A stretch of DNA of 6,445 bases from Bacteroidales bacterium (GTDB lineage: Bacteria > Bacteroidota > Bacteroidia > Bacteroidales > UBA12481), in the NCBI GenBank assembly GCA_021160155.1, contig JAGHDB010000133.1, positions 1 through 6,445 on the forward strand. Direction: 5' to 3'. The notes below the pieces were generated by a model. It was not told the origin of the DNA. It searched no databases and was given only the letters and a program-made list of their open reading frames with translations. The position numbers were made by a program, and so were the translations under genes. Shown in pieces: positions 1 to 5,354 of this stretch. Each line of letters starts with the position of its first letter. The stretch's first letter is position 1.

Positions 1-541
1 GATAACAGGTAATACCGAATCTGGCACGAAGCGGACTGGTCAGTAAGCCCGACCTCGTGGTAGCTCCCACCAGGGTAAACGGATTCAAATCGATCTGAAT
101 GGATCGTGCGCCCGGTCCCCTGTCAATCATAATATCAATTCTGAAATCCTCCATGGCCGAATAGAGATACTCTTCAACAACAGGACTTAACCGGTGGATT
201 TCATCAATGAACAATACATCCCCCTTTTCAAGCGACGTAAGCAGTCCGGCTAAATCTCCCGGTTTATCCAAAACCGGTCCGGATGTGACTTTCATCCCCA
301 CATCCAACTCATTTGCCAAAATATAGGAAATTGTGGTCTTGCCTAATCCGGGAGGTCCGTGCAATAAAACATGATCCAATGCTTCCTGACGCATCCTGGC
401 AGCCTCCACAAAAACCTTCAGATTTTCTACATTTTTCTCCTGACCGGCAAACTCAGAGAAGTGTAACGGACGCAATTGCTGTTCAAACTCCTTTTCTGCC
501 TCGCTGAATTGCGCTTCTCTGAATTCAAGTGGCTCTTTCAT
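1..541 (-). CDS. ruvB: RuvB, Holliday junction branch-migration ATPase (N-terminal 180 residues, runs off the window)
   Basis: RuvB is the hexameric AAA+ motor that, with RuvA, drives branch migration of Holliday junctions before RuvC cleavage. I translated this stretch directly: it is open from an ATG at 541 to the window edge. Landmarks are the RuvB-type N-terminus with LRP (23-25) and EFAGQ (30-34), Walker A GPPGLGKT (62-69), Walker B DEIH (113-116), sensor-1 GATTR (159-163), and PLRARFGI (170-177) with the arginine finger at R174. These match the family closely in order and spacing. The remaining AAA+ lid and the winged-helix DNA-binding domain (family length about 340 residues) lie outside the window. 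The start follows the stop of the upstream receiver gene by 2 bp, so translational coupling is likely. No ruvA or ruvC is visible. Identity is secure; only completeness is unknown. Confidence 0.97.
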   Translation of the reverse strand, partial: MKEPLEFREAQFSEAEKEFEQQLRPLHFSEFAGQEKNVENLKVFVEAARMRQEALDHVLLHGPPGLGKTTISYILANELDVGMKVTSGPVLDKPGDLAGLLTSLEKGDVLFIDEIHRLSPVVEEYLYSAMEDFRIDIMIDRGPGARSIQIDLNPFTLVGATTRSGLLTSPLRARFGITCY

Positions 542-543
542 GA

Positions 544-945
544 CTACTTTTCTGTTAACCCCAATTCATGGAAAGCTCTCGTCAACTTATTCATATCCAA
601 TGGCTTTGCGATATATTCATCCATCCCCTGAGAAAGACATTTTTCCCGGTCCGCATCAAATGTATTAGCCGTCAAAGCAATAATAGGTACCCGGTTTTGT
701 ATCTTTTGTTCATGAATCCTGATGTGCCTGGTGGCTTCAAAACCATCCATCACGGGCATCATAATATCCATGATAATCAAATCATATCTCTTTGGATCCT
801 TTTTATACATCTCCACGGCTTCCTGACCGTTATTAGCCACATGAATCCGGAATCCGAATTTTTTTAAACTGGATTCCATTAATCTTTGGTTAAGCTTATT
901 ATCCTCAACCAGCATAATGTCTTTAATCAGGGCCTTTGGCTGCAT
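544..945 (-). CDS. Stand-alone receiver-domain response regulator (CheY-like)
   Basis: This is a single phospho-receiver (REC) domain with no output domain, so it should act by protein contact or as a phosphorelay intermediate in the cytoplasm. Numbered from the first ATG (945), the acidic pair is E14-D15 (VEDNKLNQ), the phospho-acceptor is D60 in [12 protein letters not shown], the switch threonine is T92 (ALTAN), and the conserved lysine is K114 (AKP). All are intact. The sequence style (VEDNx[27 protein letters not shown]) is that of receivers at the C-terminus of hybrid histidine kinases, so it may be a detached kinase receiver. The frame could also open at TTG 969, but a TAAATTTG -7-like element lies exactly there, so I prefer ATG 945 (133 residues). 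A shorter start at ATG 915 is also possible. No kinase is in the window. ruvB follows after 2 bp. Confidence 0.9.
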   Translation of the reverse strand: MQPKALIKDIMLVEDNKLNQRLMESSLKKFGFRIHVANNGQEAVEMYKKDPKRYDLIIMDIMMPVMDGFEATRHIRIHEQKIQNRVPIIALTANTFDADREKCLSQGMDEYIAKPLDMNKLTRAFHELGLTEK

Positions 946-966
946 CCGGCAATTGCTTATTTGCAA

Positions 967-974
967 CAAATTTA
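967..974 (-). promoter_or_regulatory. Possible -7 promoter element for the receiver gene and ruvB
   Basis: The minus strand reads TAAATTTG, an exact match to the Bacteroidota -7 consensus TAnnTTTG. Transcription would start near 961, leaving about 16 nt before ATG 945. No TTG-type -33 element sits at the expected 17-23 bp spacing, so this is a half-match in an AT-rich gap and only suggestive. Confidence 0.3.
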
Positions 975-1031
975 GGGAATAATAACGATTCTTTTGAATA
1001 TGTTAATCCTCATTTCGTCAAAGAGTTTCTT

Positions 1032-2579
1032 TTACTCTTCAATACTTACCCTGGTTCCGTTGATCTTGATTAACACATTATTTTTATAGGTGTACGAGAT
1101 GATTGCGTCTCCCTTAAGATCAAATTTCCACCAGGTTCGTTCTCTGTTTCCCATGACATAATACTGCTCCTCCTTTATCTTACCGTTCTCATAATAGTAC
1201 CTGTGTTTTCCGTTTTTCCTTCCCTGAACCCAATTTCCCTCAAAACTTTTTACTCCCCCGGGATAATAATAAATCCATAATCCGTTTCTGAGACCATTCT
1301 GATAACTACCCTTCTCTGTATGATCACCCACATTATAATACCATGCACCCTCCTTTAATCCTTCAATATAAGACCCCTTGGTAATAACGTCTCCCTTTAT
1401 ACCATACTCAACGGATAACCCGTCTTCTTTTCCCCTGTAATAATTTTCTTCGCGCCTGACAGAACCGTTCTTGTAATACCAGGTCCATAATCCGTCTGCC
1501 AATCCGTTTGCATAATGACCCGTCTGTTCTATTTTACCTCCCGGATAATAAAATTTCCATACCCCGGTTCTTTTGTTATGCCTGAATTTTCCTTCAGAAT
1601 GAACCTGGCCTCCCGGATAAAAAAACTGCCAAAATTCTTCTTTATCTCCCTCTTTCGTAATCTGTCCGCTTGACAATATCTGTCCGCTGTTATCAAACTC
1701 CTTTTGAACAATCTTATTTGCCTTCTGATCAATTTCCTGGTGTACGCCCACGGGGATATTTTTTAAATAACCCCCGCTTGAAATTACATTACCTTCTTTA
1801 TCATACTTCTTTACAATTTCAACCTTTATTTCATCACCCGGAATCTGCTCAATACGCTGTCCGTTTTCATAAAATTCGGATGAAATCAATTTGCCGTCCT
1901 GCTTATATGTACGGTAAAATCCGTTTAGCCGGCCGTCTTTATAATGTGCTTCATACCGTATCTGGTCATTTTCATAATAGTCTTTCCATGTACCTTGCTT
2001 CAAACCGGACGGATCTTTTTGATTGATAAATTCACGGTCAATCAGAAAATCATTGTGATAACGGTACACCACATGTACCAGACTGTCCTCCCCGAACTCC
2101 TTCATCAGTCCGTTCTTCTTTCCGTCTTTATAACGAATAACTCTCTTTATCCTTCCATCCCCGGCATAATAATAAGACAATCCCTGCAGAAGATTATCCA
2201 GATACAGCTCTTTCGACTTCATCACCGGAGGACCGGTATCATTCTTTGCAACCGGATAATATTGAATATGATACCCGTTTTTTAATCCGTACCGGTAAGA
2301 TATCTGTTCTGTTAAAAATGATCTGTCATCATAAAAATTCCATATTGAATCCAGCTTGTAATTTCTTCGTAATCCCTCTGATTTAACCGTACCGTTCACA
2401 TAATAGGTAACCCATTTTCCATCCGGTTTACCATTACGGATAAATCCCTCACTTGAAACCTGTCCGTTTCCATAATAGAAACGTGTAAAACCATCTTTAA
2501 GATTTTTCTGTGCCGGTACAAGAACCGATCCCAAAATCCATGTGAAGGAAATCGTGATGACCAGTTTTTGTATTATCAT
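1032..2579 (-). CDS. Exported MORN_2/YwqK-type repeat protein, 515 residues
   Basis: The protein begins with a signal peptide (K5, a hydrophobic stretch about 6-21, and a likely cleavage after V-P-A at 21-23, just before QK), with no lipobox cysteine, so it is probably periplasmic or secreted. The rest is about 17 tandem units of roughly 24 residues, from residue 30 to about 504, with the pattern G-x-W-x-x-Y-Y-x-N/G-G ... G-x-x-x/N. This is the MORN_2 (PF07661) pattern. Databases often label such proteins 'YwqK family antitoxin', but no toxin gene is next to this one, so that name should not be read as function. Its true role is unknown; beta-hairpin repeat surfaces of this kind usually bind partners or membranes. 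The start ATG at 2579 gives a good signal peptide. It lies 86 bp upstream of the receiver gene in the same direction, so an operon is possible. Confidence 0.9.
   Translation of the reverse strand: MIIQKLVITISFTWILGSVLVPAQKNLKDGFTRFYYGNGQVSSEGFIRNGKPDGKWVTYYVNGTVKSEGLRRNYKLDSIWNFYDDRSFLTEQISYRYGLKNGYHIQYYPVAKNDTGPPVMKSKELYLDNLLQGLSYYYAGDGRIKRVIRYKDGKKNGLMKEFGEDSLVHVVYRYHNDFLIDREFINQKDPSGLKQGTWKDYYENDQIRYEAHYKDGRLNGFYRTYKQDGKLISSEFYENGQRIEQIPGDEIKVEIVKKYDKEGNVISSGGYLKNIPVGVHQEIDQKANKIVQKEFDNSGQILSSGQITKEGDKEEFWQFFYPGGQVHSEGKFRHNKRTGVWKFYYPGGKIEQTGHYANGLADGLWTWYYKNGSVRREENYYRGKEDGLSVEYGIKGDVITKGSYIEGLKEGAWYYNVGDHTEKGSYQNGLRNGLWIYYYPGGVKSFEGNWVQGRKNGKHRYYYENGKIKEEQYYVMGNRERTWWKFDLKGDAIISYTYKNNVLIKINGTRVSIEE
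1068..2492 (-). repeat. Coding tandem repeat: about 17 MORN_2 units of ~72 bp
   Basis: The repeats are visible at protein level with a 24-residue period, most regular in the last seven or eight units (for example GVWKFYYPGG, GLWTWYYKNG, GLWIYYYPGG, GKHRYYYENG). Unit 14 is shortened to 22 residues, and the units around residues 105-290 carry insertions or are degenerate. At DNA level short pieces such as cctcccggataa recur, so internal recombination could change the copy number, but the units have diverged well beyond a recent expansion. Confidence 0.85.
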
Positions 2580-2625
2580 TATTATATAATTTTAATAAAT
2601 ATAACCTATGATATTAATAATAGTC

Positions 2626-2634
2626 TGTGGATAA
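2626..2634 (-). other. Perfect DnaA box (TTATCCACA)
   Basis: The minus strand carries TTATCCACA, identical to the classical 9-mer bound by the DnaA initiator. A single 9-mer may occur by chance or act in gene regulation. Here it sits in the most AT-rich part of the window, with 7-of-9 relatives at 2758-2766, 2790-2798, 2807-2815 and 2936-2944. Protein binding is inferred, not shown. Confidence 0.5.
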
Positions 2635-2757
2635 TGTTTAAAAAATTTTATGCATTACATATAAACAACTTCATCAAACGGGATTCAATAACTCTTCAAC
2701 AGGTACGATATTAATAAAATATTTTATGACAAACGATTATAAATTATTTTAACAGAA

Positions 2758-2775
2758 TGTTGATGACTCGTGAAA
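2758..2775 (+). repeat. Intergenic direct repeat, copy 1 (TGTTGATgACTcGTGAAA)
   Basis: The first of two 18-bp copies, matching the second (2936-2953) at 16 of 18 positions in the same orientation, 178 bp apart. The first nine bases also match the DnaA box TGTGGATAA at 7 of 9 positions. Confidence 0.6.
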
Positions 2776-2788
2776 CGGGACGCATATT

Positions 2789-2806
2789 TTTATCAACGTT
2801 GAAAAA
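2789..2806. repeat. Inverted repeat around the palindrome TCAACGTTGA
   Basis: Positions 2793-2802 are a perfect 10-bp palindrome. After one mismatch the symmetry extends three more pairs on each side (TTT/AAA), giving eight pairs out of nine. It could be an operator for a dimeric regulator. It overlaps the degenerate DnaA-like TTATCAACG. There is no T-run typical of a terminator on a strong GC stem. Confidence 0.45.
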
Positions 2807-2858
2807 TTGTGCACAGTACTTCAATAAATTTCAATAAAATTCTGTTGCAATTTTCATA

Positions 2859-2887
2859 CAAAAATATATGACGATCTCATGATCAAA
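2859..2887 (-). promoter_or_regulatory. Bacteroidota-type promoter reading towards the MORN-repeat gene
   Basis: On the minus strand, TTTG (2887-2884) is followed after 17 bp by TATTTTTG (2866-2859). This fits the Bacteroidota sigma-70 pattern of a TTG-type -33 element and a TAnnTTTG -7 element at the usual spacing. Transcription would begin near 2853, leaving an untranslated leader of about 270 nt before ATG 2579, which would span the palindrome, copy 1 of the direct repeat and the DnaA box. Confidence 0.45.
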
Positions 2888-2935
2888 AAAACAAGGATAA
2901 GTTAGCACTCTTTTTAACCAGGTTATCAGGTACAT

Positions 2936-2953
2936 TGTTGATTACTTGTGAAA
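2936..2953 (+). repeat. Intergenic direct repeat, copy 2 (TGTTGATtACTtGTGAAA)
   Basis: The second 18-bp copy. It lies just upstream of the possible rpiB promoter, so a regulator bound here could act on rpiB transcription. The following bases (TTGATTGTGTATTGATT, then CAGTGAAA) echo parts of the same motif in degenerate form. Confidence 0.6.
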
Positions 2954-2964
2954 TTGATTGTGTA

Positions 2965-2991
2965 TTGATTTTCAGTGAAATAGTGATTTTG
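2965..2991 (+). promoter_or_regulatory. Possible promoter for rpiB-lutB
   Basis: TTG (2965-2967) is followed after 16 bp by TGATTTTG (2984-2991), which has one mismatch to TAnnTTTG. Transcription would start near 2998, giving a leader of roughly 85-90 nt before the preferred rpiB start. The match is imperfect in both sequence and spacing, so this is a tentative call. Confidence 0.25.
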
Positions 2992-3084
2992 TATCCAAAA
3001 TATAACAGGTTAAGGGATGAAACAACTCGGTTTTACAATTGAAAATGAATAGCTTTGAGAATTGTTCAAAGATTGTATCCGGTT

Positions 3085-3537
3085 GTGGAAAAAAAGAAGC
3101 AATTTAAAATCGGTCTGGCATCTGATCATGCCGGCTATGCATATAAACAAGGACTTATCAGGGACTTGGAGAATAAAGGGTATCAAACCAGGGATTTTGG
3201 ATGTGACAGTGAACAAAGTTGCGACTATCCGGATTATGCTCATCCACTGGCCGGGGCCGTTCAAAAAGGGGAAGTAGATATGGGCATTTCGTTGTGTGGG
3301 AGCGGTAACGGGATCAATATGGTGGTTAATAAATACCGGGGTGTACGATCTGCAATTTGTTGGAATATCGAGCTGGCAAGGCTGGCAAGGGCACATAATA
3401 ATGCAAATGTATGTGCGCTGCCTGCCAGGTTTATCAGCTACCGGAATGCCATGGAAATTGTGGAAATATTTATTAATACCCCGTTTGATGGCGGAAGACA
3501 TTTAAGAAGGATTAATAAAATAGATCCTGCATTTTAA
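3085..3537 (+). CDS. rpiB: Ribose-5-phosphate isomerase B (RpiB/LacAB family)
   Basis: RpiB interconverts ribose 5-phosphate and ribulose 5-phosphate in the non-oxidative pentose-phosphate pathway, in the cytosol. From GTG 3085 the protein has 150 residues, the usual family length. Visible landmarks: ASDHAG (12-17), DYPDYAHPLA (47-56), the active-site cysteine C71 in SLCGSGNGI (69-77), NKYRGVRSA (82-90), the ARAHNNANV segment (101-109), and FDGGRHLRRI (134-143), which binds phosphate in relatives. The start is not certain. There is no in-frame ATG; TTG codons at 3055 and 3073 would add ten or four poorly conserved residues. GTG 3085 gives MEKKKQFKIG directly before the conserved core, so I chose it. 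lutB follows after 13 bp, so the two are probably one transcript. Some family members act on allose or galactose phosphates, but nothing here points to that. Confidence 0.93.
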   Translation: MEKKKQFKIGLASDHAGYAYKQGLIRDLENKGYQTRDFGCDSEQSCDYPDYAHPLAGAVQKGEVDMGISLCGSGNGINMVVNKYRGVRSAICWNIELARLARAHNNANVCALPARFISYRNAMEIVEIFINTPFDGGRHLRRINKIDPAF

Positions 3538-3550
3538 AAAGTTGATCCGG

Positions 3551-4927
3551 ATGGAAGAGAGAGAAAAAATATTTAAGGCCCAATCTGAGAAAGTTGGTTT
3601 TGATCTGCAACACAGAAAGGTTATTCGTTATAATATCGGACAGTATAACCAGGCGGTTAAACGGGGTAAGAACTACTTTCATTCTTTGGATGCAGCTAAA
3701 GAACAGGCCAGTGATATAAAAAATTATGTGCTGGATGATATTGAAAGACTGCTGACTCAATTTGAAGAAAAAGCGGTTCAAAACGGATGTGAAATATATT
3801 GGGCTTCTACTGCCGAAGAGGTTTTGGAATGTGTGGACCGTGCGATTGAAATTGAACAGGTCAAGCGTGTGGTGAAAATGAAATCAATGGTGAGTGAAGA
3901 GCTGAAATTGAATGAATTTTTAGAGAAGCGTGATGTAGAGGTGAATGAGACGGATTTGGGGGAATTCATCGTACAACAGGCCGGAGAAAGGCCCTATCAT
4001 ATTTTGACTCCGGCCATGCATAAATCCAAAGAGGATGTGGCTGAACTCTTTAATCAAAAATTCGGGATGGATGAAAACAGCAAACCCGAAGAGATTGCGG
4101 AGTTTGTCAGAGATTATCTGAGAGAAAAATTTTGTGCTTCGGACCTGGGTATTACAGGGGCAAATTTTTTAATTTCTGAAACCGGTTCAGTGGGACTAAC
4201 CGAGAATGAGGGAAACGGTATGATGACTTTTTCATGGCCAAGAGTATTGCTGACCATTGCCGGAATTGAAAAAATACTTCCCGAATGGGGTGATCTGGAT
4301 CTTTTCTGGCCCCTGTTATCCGTTCATGGAACCGGTCAGCAGATCACTGCTTATAATACTATTTTAAGCGGGCCGAAAAGGGAGAATGAAGCAGACGGTC
4401 CCGAAAGAATGATCATTATCCTGTTCGACGGCGGAAGAACCAGATTGTACGAAGAAGAACAAATCGATCAGACATTGAAATGTATCCGTTGTGGTGCCTG
4501 TCTGAATGCCTGTCCGGTTTATCAAACCATCGGTGGATTTACTTATGAAACCACTTATACCGGTCCGATCGGATCCGTGATTTCATCTTATATGGACGGA
4601 ACCGAAGATACCGGTTTTCTGAATTTTGCCAGTTCGCTGTGTGGAAAATGTACGGAGGTGTGCCCGGTGAAGATACCGTTGCATCATCTGCTTCTTTTAA
4701 ATCGTAAAAAAATTGTTGAGGGGCATAAAAGTAAAGGGGTCGAAAAGTTCTTTATGAATAACTACAAGAAATTTATGCTGAGTCGTAAAAAACTCGAGAG
4801 AGTCAATGCAGGATGGAAAAACCGTGCCATGAAAGGAGTAGGTATGAAAGTATGGGGCCCCAGACGCTCTCCGCTGGTTTTTGCCAAAACTTCATTCAGC
4901 AAAAGCTGGGTGAAAAAACATCCTTAA
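3551..4927 (+). CDS. lutB: LutB-type lactate utilization iron-sulfur protein
   Basis: LutB is the iron-sulfur subunit of the LutABC system, which oxidises L-lactate to pyruvate. The protein has 458 residues from ATG 3551; the frame opens three codons earlier at TTG 3542, but the ATG is preferred. The N-terminal two thirds are the LutB/LutC-type domain (formerly DUF162), with the signature ITGANFLISETGS ... ENEGN at 201-222. Two cysteine clusters follow: C311-x2-C314-x2-C317-x3-C321-P, and C364-x2-C367-x3-C371-P. The second lacks the first cysteine of the full four-cysteine pattern; I believe this is normal in the family, but cannot check it here. The last 80 or so residues are basic, as in LutB C-terminal regions. 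No lutA or lutC is adjacent: rpiB lies upstream and a convergent vanZ-type gene downstream. The stop overlaps that gene by 4 bp. Confidence 0.92.
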   Translation: MEEREKIFKAQSEKVGFDLQHRKVIRYNIGQYNQAVKRGKNYFHSLDAAKEQASDIKNYVLDDIERLLTQFEEKAVQNGCEIYWASTAEEVLECVDRAIEIEQVKRVVKMKSMVSEELKLNEFLEKRDVEVNETDLGEFIVQQAGERPYHILTPAMHKSKEDVAELFNQKFGMDENSKPEEIAEFVRDYLREKFCASDLGITGANFLISETGSVGLTENEGNGMMTFSWPRVLLTIAGIEKILPEWGDLDLFWPLLSVHGTGQQITAYNTILSGPKRENEADGPERMIIILFDGGRTRLYEEEQIDQTLKCIRCGACLNACPVYQTIGGFTYETTYTGPIGSVISSYMDGTEDTGFLNFASSLCGKCTEVCPVKIPLHHLLLLNRKKIVEGHKSKGVEKFFMNNYKKFMLSRKKLERVNAGWKNRAMKGVGMKVWGPRRSPLVFAKTSFSKSWVKKHP

Positions 4928-5322
4928 GATTTTGACGACAGTCTTTTAAACCAGGATTGGAGAAAAAGAAAATAGAAGGCAATTCCGAAAAGACCACCCA
5001 AAATATCAAATAAGAAATCAATGGGATCTGCTGACCGGTGAATAAAAATATATTTCTGGGCAAATTCAATACCCCCTCCGTAAACAGCCACAATGAACAT
5101 CGTTAAAAAAGGACCTGAAATAATCCAGAAAAGTTTTTTTGAGAGGTTAAATTCGGCACTGATAAAAACAGCCAGGGGAAAGTATAACAGGGCATGAATC
5201 CATTTATCCAGATCGGGAATATTAAAAAAAGTATGCTTTGGCAAATCATCCCCTGGTATACCACTGAGAATTAGAATGATGATTGCCCATGCAAGGCTGA
5301 TGATGAATAATTTACGGATCAT
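4924..5322 (-). CDS. VanZ-family small membrane protein
   Basis: The protein has 132 residues with about four membrane segments (roughly 5-22, 42-56, 65-84 and 103-121). The VanZ-family signature residues are present: D39-K40-x-x-H43 with Y47-F48 in the second segment, and IEFAQ (85-89) followed by R96-S-A-D99 and D102 ... D106-I-L-G-G in the last part. VanZ itself confers teicoplanin resistance, but most short family members, especially in Bacteroidota, are uncharacterised inner-membrane proteins, so resistance should not be inferred. The ATG at 5322 gives a clean N-terminal membrane segment. The gene is tail-to-tail with lutB and head-to-head with hemW, only 32 bp from its start. By hand count its + strand carries about 77 G and 69 C, so its own coding strand is slightly C-rich, unlike its neighbours. 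Confidence 0.88.
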   Translation of the reverse strand: MIRKLFIISLAWAIIILILSGIPGDDLPKHTFFNIPDLDKWIHALLYFPLAVFISAEFNLSKKLFWIISGPFLTMFIVAVYGGGIEFAQKYIFIHRSADPIDFLFDILGGLFGIAFYFLFLQSWFKRLSSKS

Positions 5323-5329
5323 TTGGATA

Positions 5330-5337
5330 CAAAAATA
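5330..5337 (-). promoter_or_regulatory. Possible -7 element for the vanZ-type gene
   Basis: The minus strand reads TATTTTTG, matching TAnnTTTG and identical to the -7 element proposed at 2859-2866. Its G is 7 bp before the ATG triplet, so the transcript would be leaderless or nearly so. No clear TTG-type -33 element lies upstream; that position would fall inside the first codons of hemW. Confidence 0.3.
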
Positions 5338-5354
5338 GTAAAATTGTACCCTAT

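Larger units (their letters stand above)
2580..3084. other. AT-rich divergent intergenic region
   Basis: This stretch lies between the leftward MORN-repeat gene and rightward rpiB. By hand count the 420 bases 2581-3000 hold 56 G and 51 C, about 25% GC, far below the flanking genes. I see no gene in it, only two tiny open frames near its right end (3017-3052, 11 codons; 3045-3107, 20 codons, running into rpiB). It contains a perfect DnaA box, several degenerate boxes, direct and inverted repeats and at least one promoter-like sequence, listed separately. It is at minimum a divergent promoter region and may have a replication or regulatory role. Confidence 0.85.

Noticed and set aside
568..867. 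99-codon open frame on the plus strand
   Set aside because: It is the antisense shadow of the receiver domain, whose conserved residues are all on the other strand.
1021..1039. Stem-loop AAGAG...CTCTT at the end of the MORN-repeat gene
   Set aside because: The stem is only 5 bp with little GC, too weak to call a terminator.
1670..2285. Two plus-strand open frames (118 and 113 codons) and one alternative minus-strand frame nearby
   Set aside because: All are shadows of the MORN-repeat gene; the regular 24-residue pattern exists only in the main frame.
1032..2579. Toxin-antitoxin system suggested by similarity to YwqK
   Set aside because: There is no toxin-like gene beside it, and the protein has a signal peptide; the name reflects only the repeat family.
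2580..3084. CRISPR array or tRNA gene in the spacer
   Set aside because: The repeats are only two copies with unequal context and no spacer pattern, and I see no cloverleaf or GC-rich stems.
3010..3501. 163-codon open frame on the minus strand
   Set aside because: It lies antisense to rpiB, whose product has clear catalytic motifs; the antisense product shows no recognisable pattern.
4925..4948. Possible terminator hairpin at the lutB/vanZ junction (AAGA...TCTT)
   Set aside because: The pairing is short and interrupted and overlaps the coding end of the vanZ-type gene.
4924..5322. Glycopeptide resistance gene
   Set aside because: Only the VanZ-family membrane fold is supported; no other van genes are present and most family members have no known resistance role.
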